From Phycisphaerae bacterium (GTDB lineage: Bacteria; Planctomycetota; Phycisphaerae; UBA1845), in assembly GCA_024102815.1 (NCBI GenBank), contig JAGFJJ010000045.1:1-64000 (forward strand): a stretch of 64,000 nucleotides of DNA, written 5' to 3'. The number at the start of each line of letters is the position of its first letter. The stretch's first letter is position 1. Of this stretch, positions 1-7,559 are shown piece by piece. A program made the translations under genes and the position numbers. Below the pieces are notes generated by a model, which did not search any database, was not told the DNA's origin, and worked only from the letters and a program-made list of their open reading frames with translations.

Positions 1-1
1 G

Positions 2-280
2 CGCTTTCCCGAGCAATGGAAGCCGCCCGTCTCGCACACGCAGCAATACATCGAAGAGACCAATCGCCGCAACCAGGAGTTGAGCCGCCTCATCGCCGAG
101 GACATGCACCGCAGGCTCGAACAGCGAGTGCAAGCGCAGCGCCAGTCCGATAACGCTTCCTCGCGCGAAAGCGCGGCCCCGACGGTTCTCCCGGACCTGC
201 CTCCGGCGACCTCGCCGAAGCATTCACCACAACAGCAATCGCCGCAACCGCAATCACCTGATCAGGAACCAAACCCATGA
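2..280 (+). CDS. C-terminal end of an unidentified protein (5' end outside window)
   Basis: An open frame enters from the left edge and stops in a TGA that overlaps the next ATG (ATGA), so the two genes are probably translationally coupled. The visible 92 residues begin with a Gln/Glu/Arg-rich, probably helical segment (RFPEQWKPPVSHTQQY onward) and end in a Pro/Gln/Ser low-complexity tail containing repeats of the type QQSPQPQSPDQ. No domain is recognisable. Because the following gene encodes an RHS tip, this could be the end of a secretion or anchoring partner of that toxin, but nothing in the sequence proves it. An internal TTG was not taken as the start because the frame stays open to the window edge. 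Confidence 0.6.
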   Translation, partial: RFPEQWKPPVSHTQQYIEETNRRNQELSRLIAEDMHRRLEQRVQAQRQSDNASSRESAAPTVLPDLPPATSPKHSPQQQSPQPQSPDQEPNP

Positions 281-1305
281 GTTTTACCTATCGCTTCCGC
301 AAGAGCATTTCCCTGGCCGTCATCTTCGCCTTCACCTTCGGCATAACCGTCACGCCCGCCGAGGCGGTCTACGACCCCGTCACCGGCCGCTACCTCCAGC
401 GCGACCCCAACGGCACGGCCCTGCTCATTCAGGCCACCATGCACTACCAGGGTGACTTCCCCATGGTCACCGTCTCCCCCGCCTACGAACTCCAATACGG
501 CGACGGGATGAATTTCTATGAGTACACCCAGAGCACCCCGCCAAACCGCACCGACCCCAGCGGGTTATTTTCGTATGCAGACGTGAGCGGCGGCATGGGC
601 ATTCAGGGCGACATGTTCGGACACTATGCCGACATGGCCGTCTCGACCGTCGACGCGCTCAAAGGCGTCGCCTTCCTTCAGAACGAACGCAGTGCGGTAA
701 TCGACGATATCATCAGTTTCTCTGACGACGCGTTCGACTTCTCCGGCATCGACCGAGGCATCGCGTACTATGATGCTTATCAGGTAATCACGTTTAAGCT
801 TACGGTCGGTTACATTGGATTCAAGGTGGCGCGTGGTGTCGTTGGGCTTGGCCGAAGGGCGTTTCGGTATTTTGCCAACCGTGCCGGTGGCCGACGGGCC
901 TTGCTGGAAACACTTGACGCCGGTACAAGCGCGCAGCGAGAGTTCTTCGGGATTGGGACCGCGCCCGTTACCGTTGGGTCAAAGCTTTCCCGCGAAGCAA
1001 GCGATGCGCTAAGGACAGAGGCACGGGCGATTTGGGAGCGAGCCACGGGACGGAGGGCCGTTTGGGATAATCTCCAAATCCACCATCGGGTTCCACTTGA
1101 GTGGTCACACGTGCTTGGTCGGGCCGATCCCAATAGGTTGTCAAATCTTGTTGGCGTTGACGCGCCAACGCACGTGCTCATCAACAATGAATGGAATGCC
1201 TGGAAGAGATCGCTAGCGGGGCGAACACCATCACAGGTTGAACTCATGGAGCAAGTTCTTAAGATTGATGACATGTTCTCTGACGCATGGGTATTCCCCA
1301 AATGA
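277..1305 (+). CDS. Secreted short RHS-core protein with C-terminal HNH-like nuclease tip
   Basis: Predicted polymorphic toxin. Residues 1-30 form a Sec signal peptide (basic KS, hydrophobic stretch, cleavage near AEA). Residues about 31-97 carry the RHS-repeat core signature: YDPVTGRYLQRDP, then NFYEYTQSTPPNRTDPSGLF. A variable linker follows. The last 90 residues hold HHRVPLEW (about residue 268), DPNRLSNLVGV and a later H-x-x-INNEW, an arrangement seen in HNH/Endo VII-type toxin tips. Usual RHS proteins exceed 1000 residues with many YD repeats; here the whole shell is missing and the core fragment has its own export signal. The next gene is a SUKH-type protein, the usual immunity partner of such nucleases. 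Nuclease activity is inferred from the motifs only. Confidence 0.75.
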   Translation: MSFTYRFRKSISLAVIFAFTFGITVTPAEAVYDPVTGRYLQRDPNGTALLIQATMHYQGDFPMVTVSPAYELQYGDGMNFYEYTQSTPPNRTDPSGLFSYADVSGGMGIQGDMFGHYADMAVSTVDALKGVAFLQNERSAVIDDIISFSDDAFDFSGIDRGIAYYDAYQVITFKLTVGYIGFKVARGVVGLGRRAFRYFANRAGGRRALLETLDAGTSAQREFFGIGTAPVTVGSKLSREASDALRTEARAIWERATGRRAVWDNLQIHHRVPLEWSHVLGRADPNRLSNLVGVDAPTHVLINNEWNAWKRSLAGRTPSQVELMEQVLKIDDMFSDAWVFPK

Positions 1306-1315
1306 AGGTGGGTCC

Positions 1316-1858
1316 ATGAAATCGATTGCCAATGAGGTAGAGGCATTGCTGAGCGAAGTACCCAGGCCGCCGGAGGATTCGATTCCGTCGGGGGCAACTG
1401 ATGAGATGAAAAATGCATTCGAGAAGGAAACGCGGCTTAAGCTGCCACCTGCTGTACGCCAGTGGCTCGGCGTGACCAATGGACCGTGCGTGGGCCCGGG
1501 CGGAATCATGGGAATCCAAACGTCGAGAAAAACCCTCGACATGCAATGGTTATTGGAGTTACACCCCAATTGGATCGCCCGGAAATGGATTCCGATAGCT
1601 GGCGACGGTTGCGGTAATTACTACATTGTTTCAACTGCCAAAGAGTTCGGATTTGGAGAGCCTGTGCTTTTCGTGGAGGCGAGTGTAGACGACAATACCC
1701 CTGTGTATATCGTTGCTTCCGATATCTGGCACTTCTTGCGCTTCCTTTTTATGAAGGAGCTCGGCAAGACTCGTTGGCCCTTTGATAAGGCGACCGTACA
1801 GCGGGAGGATCCCCAAATGCTTGCGTTTCGGGGAGTTGCGCTACCCTGGGAAGCCTGA
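1316..1858 (+). CDS. SMI1/KNR4 (SUKH) family protein, probable immunity protein
   Basis: A 180-residue cytoplasmic protein with the SUKH pattern: a conserved entry LPPAVRQWLGVTNG (about residues 44-57), then a central IPIAGDGCGNYYIV and a late acidic strand, matching SMI1/KNR4 proteins. In polymorphic-toxin loci SUKH proteins bind and neutralise the adjacent nuclease. The start is the ATG preceded by AAGGTGGG, ten bases after the toxin stop; the same frame is open further upstream but would overlap the toxin gene. Base composition is visibly more AT-rich than in the housekeeping genes, as expected for a horizontally moving toxin/immunity cassette. The toxin-immunity relation is inferred from family and position. 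Confidence 0.75.
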   Translation: MKSIANEVEALLSEVPRPPEDSIPSGATDEMKNAFEKETRLKLPPAVRQWLGVTNGPCVGPGGIMGIQTSRKTLDMQWLLELHPNWIARKWIPIAGDGCGNYYIVSTAKEFGFGEPVLFVEASVDDNTPVYIVASDIWHFLRFLFMKELGKTRWPFDKATVQREDPQMLAFRGVALPWEA

Positions 1859-1941
1859 CACCGCGTACTGGCGCTGGAGGGTCGGCGAACATAATCCACC
1901 GGTAACGAATGGGTTTTCCCTCCCCGGAGATTAGGCGAGTC

Positions 1942-2190
1942 ATGGTAGAATGGTGCTCTGTTCGCAAACTTCGAGGATTCGATCGACCAACGATCGACTC
2001 AGTCTATGAAATCCAAGTCCTTGACGAAGACGGTCGGGCGATTGGCGTCGGGTACCTGAACGACGCGACAATTCAACTGGCTATCGGAGATAGGCAGATC
2101 CCTCCCCAGGTGATCAGCGCCGCCAGAAGGTGCACGCTGGGGGACGGGCAATATGTCGGCCCGGACGGAAAAGTGGCGCCGGGGTTCTGA
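1942..2190 (+). CDS. Small protein of unknown function next to the RHS/SUKH pair
   Basis: An 82-residue protein (93 if an ATG 33 bases upstream is used) beginning MVEWCSVRKLRGF, with strand-like segments around SVYEIQVLDEDGRAIGVGYL and a Gly-rich end. It has no signal peptide or membrane segment. Amino-acid composition and alternating hydrophobic pattern look like a real folded protein, but no family is recognised. Location directly after an immunity gene suggests an accessory or second immunity gene, or a remnant of displaced toxin/immunity cassettes. Neither start has a strong ribosome-binding site; the internal ATG has a weak AGGCGAG upstream. Confidence 0.45.
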   Translation: MVEWCSVRKLRGFDRPTIDSVYEIQVLDEDGRAIGVGYLNDATIQLAIGDRQIPPQVISAARRCTLGDGQYVGPDGKVAPGF

Positions 2191-2600
2191 TGCATTCAAG
2201 ATAGCCTCGCAGGGTGCGACTCCTGTGAGAGTTCGGCCAAGCACATCTTGAATTGAGCGCCGGGTGCCATGGCCAAGCGAGCCGCAGGCGAGCGCCGCCA
2301 TGCTCATGACGCCGCCCCCTTGCGAAGCGTCGGACACAATTGACACTCCCTCCGCTCCACCGTCCCCCGCGATCGTCCGCCTTCAACCATCCCGCTCCTG
2401 CCCCGACAGAGGCAAATGACTGGCCAATCGCCATTCCGGCCGCGCGCCTCATTTCAACACACCAACAATCCCCGACGCTTCAGGAAAATAAACTGAAAGA
2501 AACATTTAGCCATTGTCGCTGACATTTTAAGTTGAACGTTCAACTTAGTAACCGGCGCCCCATTGCGGGGCGCTCACTTTGTGCGCCGCGCCGAGTGCGC
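2191..2600. other. Gene-poor interval with inverted repeats
   Basis: No convincing coding sequence. It contains an inverted repeat CATGGC/GCCATG (2268-2273 and 2297-2302) inside a GC-rich segment, an AT-richer patch near 2450-2530, a perfect palindrome (listed separately), and a 7-bp hairpin GCGCCCC/GGGGCGC with loop ATTGC (2555-2573). The last may serve as a terminator-like structure for the convergent minus-strand gene, although no T-run follows. Confidence 0.5.
2528..2547. promoter_or_regulatory. 20-bp perfect palindrome, candidate operator
   Basis: TAAGTTGAACGTTCAACTTA reads identically on both strands with no spacer. It sits in an AT-rich patch about 60 bases upstream of the structured leader copy A. 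Symmetry and length fit a dimeric repressor site better than a transcription terminator. The regulator is unknown. Confidence 0.45.
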
Positions 2601-2695
2601 GCCCTTGCGCGTTATTACCTGTAGAGGGACCTCGAGTCCGCCACGGCCCGGCTCGGGAGTTGTCCCGTCTCTGCAAACCGAAAGGAGTGCCGATC
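2601..2695 (+). ncRNA. Structured 5' leader motif, copy A (candidate cis-regulatory RNA)
   Basis: Order of elements: short hairpin GCGC-cctt-GCGC; the 14-mer GCGCGTTATTACCT (2607-2620), identical in copy B near 48.2 kb; a two-part stem AGAG+GGAC (2623-2630) closing with GTCC+CTCT (2662-2672), with a 3-base bulge CGT on the 3' side; an inner arm CGAG/CTCG; then AAAGGAG (2681-2687) eight bases before a GTG. Copy B has the same architecture with different bases in the stems, so pairing rather than sequence is conserved. The element does not match a riboswitch class I can recall. Strand is assigned from the Shine-Dalgarno and start codon that follow in both copies. Confidence 0.5.
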
Positions 2696-2896
2696 GTGTC
2701 CCGGCAAACCACGCCAGATTCAAAGCAACGAAAGCTCGCCCGGATGCGCAGCAATCCCGGCGCCGCGCGCAACACAGGCAGACCAGGCATGTTCGGTGTC
2801 GCGTCGTCGGCGGCCCCTAGAGCCCCGCCTTGCTCGGCACACCCACGGCCGCGCGCGTCGAAATGCGATGCAGCGCCTGATCGAGGTCGGCGATGA
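2696..2896 (+). CDS. Possible small basic protein behind leader copy A
   Basis: A GTG with a textbook AAAGGAG eight bases upstream opens a 66-residue frame rich in Arg, Lys, Pro and Ala (SRQTTPDSKQRKLARMRSNP near the start). It has no recognisable domain. Its last 80 bases run antisense into the 3' end of the convergent PLP-enzyme gene, which is unusual and lowers confidence. It could be a real small protein, a leader peptide, or the degraded front of a gene once controlled by the leader. The main support is the start context and the matching arrangement at the second leader copy. Confidence 0.25.
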   Translation: MSRQTTPDSKQRKLARMRSNPGAARNTGRPGMFGVASSAAPRAPPCSAHPRPRASKCDAAPDRGRR

Positions 2897-4274
2897 TGTC
2901 GTCCGGATGCTCGGCCCCGACACACAGGCGGACCATGTTCGGCGGGATGTGCGCCAGCTTGCGGCCTTCCTCGCCTTGCTGCTGGTGCGTGGAGATCGCC
3001 GGGATCGTGGCCACGCTCTTGATCCGGCCCAGGTCCGTCGCCCGCCAGACCCGCTCCAAGGCATCGAAGAAACGTCGCGTCGGCTCCGGCCCGCCCTTCA
3101 CGCAGAAGGACATCAAATGCCCGTAGCGGTTTACCGGTTTGCCGTATTGCTCGTCGTACTCGGCGTCCACCAGCCACATGTACTTCGAGGCCAGCTCGTA
3201 CCGTGGATGGTTGGGCAGACCCAGGTACTCGACGCTCTCCACCATGGGATGTTCTTCCAGAAACCGCGCCACCTTCATGGTGTTGCAGCTCATCAGGTCC
3301 ACCTTGGAGCGCAGCGTGCGCATGTCGTTGAGCGTCATCACCGCCTGCATGGGGTGCAGGTTGGGGCCGTGGTCGCGGTTGGGCAGATACTTCACGTACA
3401 GGGCGAAGTCGCGCTTGAGGGCATCGTTATCAATGTTGGTGATGAGGTTGTTGCGGGCGATGACCGCGCCGCACACGCCGAATCCGCTGCTGGTCAGCGT
3501 CTTGGTCGCGGAGTGGACCACCAGATCCGCCCCGTGGCAGATGGGCCGCAGCAGGGCGGGCGTGGCGACCGTCGTATCGCAGATCAGCGGCAGGTTGTGG
3601 CTGTGGGCGAGATCCGCCACCGCGGCCACGTCGAAGAACCCCAGCCCGGGATTACTAGGCAGTTCGCCGTACAGGAAGCGCGTGTTCTCGTCGATCTTTT
3701 CCGCCCACTCGTTGATGTTCGTGGGGTCCTCCACCCAGCGGACCTCGATGTCCCGCTCCTCCATCAGGCGGACCTTGAACTGCTGGAACGTCCCCCCGTA
3801 GCACTGGGCCGTGGCCACGAAGTTCCGCGGCTCCAGAACATGGTGCTTCTTGTGAACGAGGAACGGCTGTACGGCCGTCATGATCGCCGCCATGCCCGAC
3901 GAAGTGGAACAGGCCGAGGTCTCGCCGTCGAAGCCGTAGGCCTCGAGCAGGGCAAGCGTCCATTCGTAATAGTAGGTCGAGGGGTTCGCAATGCGCGAAT
4001 AGGTCCAGGAGGGGATGAGGTAAGCCAGGGCGGCCGCCATTTCGTCGCTGTCGCGAAACGCCTGCGATGTGCTCATGAAGATGGGCTCGATGATCGAGCC
4101 CTGGTAATCCTCCAACGCGTCCTGCACGGTGTACAGACCGTGGACGGCGATCGTGTCGAACCGCCACTTCTTCACCACGTCGCGGATGTACTGGCTTCGC
4201 CGGGCGAGGTAGTCGTTGTTCCGGTCGATGTAGCGCTGCATTCCCGGTGTGATGTGGATTTCGCCGCCGTACAT
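2817..4274 (-). CDS. Cys/Met-metabolism PLP-dependent transsulfuration or sulfhydrylation enzyme
   Basis: A 485-residue fold-type I PLP enzyme of the cystathionine gamma-synthase/O-acetylhomoserine sulfhydrylase family, cytoplasmic. The PLP lysine is near residue 258 in HSATKTLTSSGFG; the upstream CSTSSGMAAIMTAV (phosphate-binding loop region) and ICDTTVATPALLRP (Asp that pairs with the pyridine nitrogen) are intact, as is the C-terminal VRLCVGAEHPDDIIADLDQAL. Such enzymes form homocysteine or cystathionine from activated homoserine; the exact substrate cannot be decided from sequence. The protein has a longer N-terminus than most family members (about 50 extra residues before the VHGLYT segment). 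No SAM riboswitch is visible upstream. It stands alone, with intergenic space on both sides. Confidence 0.85.
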   Translation of the reverse strand: MYGGEIHITPGMQRYIDRNNDYLARRSQYIRDVVKKWRFDTIAVHGLYTVQDALEDYQGSIIEPIFMSTSQAFRDSDEMAAALAYLIPSWTYSRIANPSTYYYEWTLALLEAYGFDGETSACSTSSGMAAIMTAVQPFLVHKKHHVLEPRNFVATAQCYGGTFQQFKVRLMEERDIEVRWVEDPTNINEWAEKIDENTRFLYGELPSNPGLGFFDVAAVADLAHSHNLPLICDTTVATPALLRPICHGADLVVHSATKTLTSSGFGVCGAVIARNNLITNIDNDALKRDFALYVKYLPNRDHGPNLHPMQAVMTLNDMRTLRSKVDLMSCNTMKVARFLEEHPMVESVEYLGLPNHPRYELASKYMWLVDAEYDEQYGKPVNRYGHLMSFCVKGGPEPTRRFFDALERVWRATDLGRIKSVATIPAISTHQQQGEEGRKLAHIPPNMVRLCVGAEHPDDIIADLDQALHRISTRAAVGVPSKAGL

Positions 4275-4462
4275 GGTCCGTCTCCCGCGTGTACTACGTT
4301 TGAATCAGACACAACGTGGCCCAGTATACCCGATCCGGGACCGGTGTCCCAAGGCAGTTTGCGGTCAACGACGGGGATTGCCCATGAAATTTCGTAACTG
4401 AATGACCTGTCGGAGGAAGCGGGCCGTGCGGAAGGGGAGCGACACGGGGCCTTGGCCCCTGT

Positions 4463-4508
4463 GGCAAAAAAAGAACGGGAGCCGCATCGTGAAACGACGC
4501 GCTCCCGT
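4463..4508 (-). terminator. Rho-independent terminator after the Cys-rich lipoprotein gene
   Basis: Read on the minus strand, ACGGGAGC pairs with GCTCCCGT and the stem continues inward (TCGT/ACGA) with minor bulges; seven consecutive T residues follow just after the stem. It ends the transcript of the small Cys-rich gene and possibly of the whole glucan operon. Confidence 0.85.
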
Positions 4509-4555
4509 CTTGCGAAAACTGTCGATCGACCCGTCGTCGATCCGGATTCTGGTCG

Positions 4556-4759
4556 CTAGTTGCCGGCCTTCTTGCAGCCGGAGCAGTTCTTGCAGTCGCC
4601 CTTGCAGTCCTTGCTGCACTTGCCGTCGGCCGTCATCTTCGCCTCGCAGCACTTGCCCTTCGACGCGCAACCCGTCGAGGTCAACATCGAACCGGCGAAA
4701 AGCGCCACCGCGGCCACAACCAGCATGCGACCACCCGCCGAAAGTACCTTCTTCATCAT
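4556..4759 (-). CDS. Small Cys-rich lipoprotein
   Basis: A 67-residue exported protein. Residues 1-30 form a hydrophobic signal ending in a lipobox-like LTSTGC, predicting lipid attachment at that Cys. The mature part is only about 37 residues and contains nine more Cys with Lys and Asp between them (KCCEAK, CSKDCKGDCKNCSGC). The KGDC-spaced cysteines closely resemble the N-terminal region of the larger Cys/His-rich protein near 56.2 kb, suggesting a shared metal-binding or redox unit. The ATG is preceded by AAAGGA with good spacing; a TTG six bases upstream is possible but poorer. It follows the glucan operon by about 145 bases and has its own strong terminator. The bound metal and function are unknown. 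Confidence 0.75.
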   Translation of the reverse strand: MMKKVLSAGGRMLVVAAVALFAGSMLTSTGCASKGKCCEAKMTADGKCSKDCKGDCKNCSGCKKAGN

Positions 4760-4904
4760 GGACAAGTCCTTTCACATCTCAGGAAAAAACCAGAACCTCG
4801 ATCCGGTTTCAGAATCGAACCGGACCCCAGCTTGTCAGGCGGCGAACTGTACCAAATTCGCGCACTCCGGCAAGTCACCACGTGGTAACAGCGGATCTCA
4901 AGCG

Positions 4905-7556
4905 TCAATGCACGATGGTCAGCAAAGCGACCGGAAAACGCTTCAGAAGCGATTCCATCGACCTGGCGCCCTCGTTTGTTTCTTCGGCGGTGAGTTCGTT
5001 ATGCCACCTGCCCGGCGGGATGGTCAGCGTCGTGTTTTCCCACCGTCGCGGGAGTGTCGGCCACCAGCGCGGAACGACGGTGATCACTTCACCCCCGCGG
5101 ATAAAGGCGACCACGTGGTCTGATCGCCGGCCTTCGGCAAGGAGCGGTTCATAGCTGCCTTCGGGGCCGAACGACAGAGGCAGTCGTTGACGGACGGCCA
5201 GCGCCCGACGAATCAACTCCAGTTTGACGGTGCCGGACTCTTCGGCAATCTGATCAAGCGTAAGTCCCTTGTCGGCTGATTCGGCGAGCAATGCCCGGCG
5301 ACGGTCGAAATCCACCGGCCGGCGGTTGTCCGGATCGACCAGGCTCAGGTCCCAGAGCTCCGTTCCCTGGTAGGTGTCGGGCACTCCCGGTGCGGTGAGC
5401 TTCACAAGAACCTGGGCGAGCGCGTTGATGCGACCGGGAACGACGAGCGGTTCAACGAAGGCTTCGAGGTCACGGACGAACGGCTCGTTGCCGAGAATGC
5501 CCTCCACGAAGCGCCCCAAGGCTTCTTCGTATTCGGCGTTCTGATCGGTCCACGAGGTGTGCCGCTTGGCTTCCCGCGCCGCCTTGAGTGCGTACGCCGA
5601 GAGCCGCTCCAGCTCGATCGGCCAGGCGCCGACCAGCGTCTGATACAGAAGATACTCGGTATTGCGATCCGGGTATCCATTCGTTTTCAACGGTTCGTTG
5701 ATCGTTGACCAACGCTCCACGGCCGCGCACCAGTCGTCGGGCATCTCCGACAATACCGCCAGGCGGGCGCGAACATCCTCGCTTCGTTTCGTGTCATGCG
5801 TGGATGTGGTCAACATGGATTCGGGCCAGCGGACCTGCCTTCGGGCGTTTCCTTCGTGAAAGGTGGCCAGACTTGTCGCGAAGTGATCGGGCTCGCCGCC
5901 CACCTCGTTCAGGGCGACGAAGCGGTTGAAATCGTAGAAGGCCGTGTCCTCCACGCCCTTGGCAATGGTCGGGGCGCATAGCTGCTGGAAACGCTGCACA
6001 AACTCCGTTTCGCGACGGCCCGTCAGGCGCAGCAGAAGCAGGTCTTCCAGAAAGGAAAACAGCCGTGCATCAAGATCCTCGCGGCGCTGTTTCGCGGTGG
6101 TGATGGTCGTCTGGATGATCGCGGAGTCCCCTTCAGCGGGCGAGCCCCGATCCGGGACGATATATGTGCGGTAGACGGGGAAGCCGGCCACAACCTCGCG
6201 GAGCGCCTCGTGCAATTCGTGACGAGTGAAGTCCTGGGACACCGGCCGGCTGCCCGAGATTCTCAGCAGGAGAGAGGTCAGGCGGTTCACGTCCGCGCCG
6301 AGACTCGTGGAAAGGATGAGCTCCTTCCGATCGTGAACGACTTCCGCGAAATCGGTGCTTTCCTCGGTGAATTCCACGTAGAACTCCGTCAGGCGCGTCC
6401 TGGCCTGGGGGTGCACGAAGAGTCCGTTGACGGCGGCGAGGAAGTCGTATCCGGTTGTGCCGGCGACGGGCCAGTCCGCGGGAAGCAATTCGTCCGGCTG
6501 AAGAATCTTCTCCACGACGACCCACGCCTTGGGGGCGGCCTCACGGAGCCGCCGCAGGTAATGGCCGGGATTACGCAGCCCGTCGACGTGATCGATCCGC
6601 AGTCCGTCCACCTTGCCCTCGCGGACCCAGTGGAGAATCAGCCCGTGCGTATCGTGAAAGACGTTTTCGTCCTCGACGCGGAGAGCGATGAGGCTGTTGA
6701 TGTCGAAGAAGCGCCGGTAGCCCATTTCGCGCTCGGCGTTTCGCCAGAAGGCAAGGCGGTAGTTCTGCCGCTTGAGCAGGGCGTCCATCGCGGCGGGAAG
6801 CCGCTGCCATTCGGAGAGCACGGCATCGATGGCCTCGGCGACGGCGGGCTGCGCCGTGCATAGTCGCTCAAGCAACCGGGCGAGCACGGCCTTGTCGCGG
6901 TGCCGCCGCCCGGCGCTGGAGAAGTCCGTCCGCGTGGCCTGCGGAAGACGCCCGAAGGCGCCGGCGAGGAAGGACAGTTCGTCTGAGGGCGCGCGCATGG
7001 CCGCGGCGTTGAGTACGTCTTCGAGCGATCGGGGGCCGATGGGCAGTTCGTGTTCATAGTAGCGGAGGTAGAAGTGTCCGCCTTCGCGGTGCAGCGCCAG
7101 CTCTCCCGATTCGAGCACCTTTCCATAGCGATCGCCCAGAATGGGGACGAGGATCAGGTTTCGAAACTTGGACTCGGGCGGGTCCCAGTCGACATCAAAA
7201 TGGCGGGCGTACAGACTGGAGGGACCGTTCTCGAGCACGTCCCACCACCAGGCATTGGCTCGCCCGCTGATGGCCATGTGGTTGGGGACCACGTCGAGAA
7301 TGAGGCCCATTCCGGCGCGATGCAGGGCGTCGCACAGGCGGGTGAATCCCGCGGTGCCGCCGAGTTCGGCGCTGACGCTCGTGGGGTCGACGACGTCATA
7401 TCCGTGCGTGCTGCCCGGTGCGGCCTGAAGGCACGGGGAGCAGTAGAGATGACTGATCCCGATGCCGGCAAGGTAGTCGACGACCGAGGCGGCGGCATTG
7501 AAGTCGAACCCGGGTTGCAGTTGGACCCGGTAGGTGGCCACCAGTGGCGTTTGCAT
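4905..7556 (-). CDS. treY: Malto-oligosyltrehalose synthase (TreY)
   Basis: GH13 enzyme that isomerises the reducing-end alpha-1,4 bond of maltodextrin to alpha-1,1, giving maltooligosyl-trehalose for TreZ. The 883-residue length is typical or slightly long. Visible landmarks: N-terminal YRVQLQPGFDFNAAA and ISHLYCSPCLQAAPGSTHGYDVVDP, LILDVVPNHMA, the nucleophile Asp in GLRIDHVDGLRNP (about residue 320), the acid Glu in WVVVEKILQPDE (about 347), and the third acid in STHDTKRSEDVRAR (about 587). The late YQGTELWDLSLVDPDNRRPVD is diagnostic for TreY. The ATG lies three bases after the stop of the GH57 gene, so it is co-transcribed as the last enzyme of the glucan operon. Confidence 0.95.
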   Translation of the reverse strand: MQTPLVATYRVQLQPGFDFNAAASVVDYLAGIGISHLYCSPCLQAAPGSTHGYDVVDPTSVSAELGGTAGFTRLCDALHRAGMGLILDVVPNHMAISGRANAWWWDVLENGPSSLYARHFDVDWDPPESKFRNLILVPILGDRYGKVLESGELALHREGGHFYLRYYEHELPIGPRSLEDVLNAAAMRAPSDELSFLAGAFGRLPQATRTDFSSAGRRHRDKAVLARLLERLCTAQPAVAEAIDAVLSEWQRLPAAMDALLKRQNYRLAFWRNAEREMGYRRFFDINSLIALRVEDENVFHDTHGLILHWVREGKVDGLRIDHVDGLRNPGHYLRRLREAAPKAWVVVEKILQPDELLPADWPVAGTTGYDFLAAVNGLFVHPQARTRLTEFYVEFTEESTDFAEVVHDRKELILSTSLGADVNRLTSLLLRISGSRPVSQDFTRHELHEALREVVAGFPVYRTYIVPDRGSPAEGDSAIIQTTITTAKQRREDLDARLFSFLEDLLLLRLTGRRETEFVQRFQQLCAPTIAKGVEDTAFYDFNRFVALNEVGGEPDHFATSLATFHEGNARRQVRWPESMLTTSTHDTKRSEDVRARLAVLSEMPDDWCAAVERWSTINEPLKTNGYPDRNTEYLLYQTLVGAWPIELERLSAYALKAAREAKRHTSWTDQNAEYEEALGRFVEGILGNEPFVRDLEAFVEPLVVPGRINALAQVLVKLTAPGVPDTYQGTELWDLSLVDPDNRRPVDFDRRRALLAESADKGLTLDQIAEESGTVKLELIRRALAVRQRLPLSFGPEGSYEPLLAEGRRSDHVVAFIRGGEVITVVPRWWPTLPRRWENTTLTIPPGRWHNELTAEETNEGARSMESLLKRFPVALLTIVH

Positions 7557-7559
7557 GAC

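Noticed and set aside
2601..2695. Leader motif read on the minus strand as a glutamine (glnA/downstream-peptide) riboswitch
   Set aside because: The minus-strand AATAACGCGC recalls the GAACGCGC end of that class, but the P1 partner CGTTC and the conserved GGAAGTAGG core are missing.
2796..4397. 533-codon plus-strand open frame antisense to the PLP-enzyme gene
   Set aside because: Composition (His/Val/Arg/Gly-rich, no domain) is typical of the antisense of a GC-rich gene; the minus-strand protein has intact PLP motifs.
4275..4555. SAM riboswitch upstream of the PLP enzyme
   Set aside because: No S-box or SAM-II type conserved core seen in the upstream region.
4802..4824. Hairpin TCCGGTT/AACCGGA as terminator of the glucan operon
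   Set aside because: The T-run on the minus strand begins about 11 bases after the stem, too far for a standard intrinsic terminator; left undecided.
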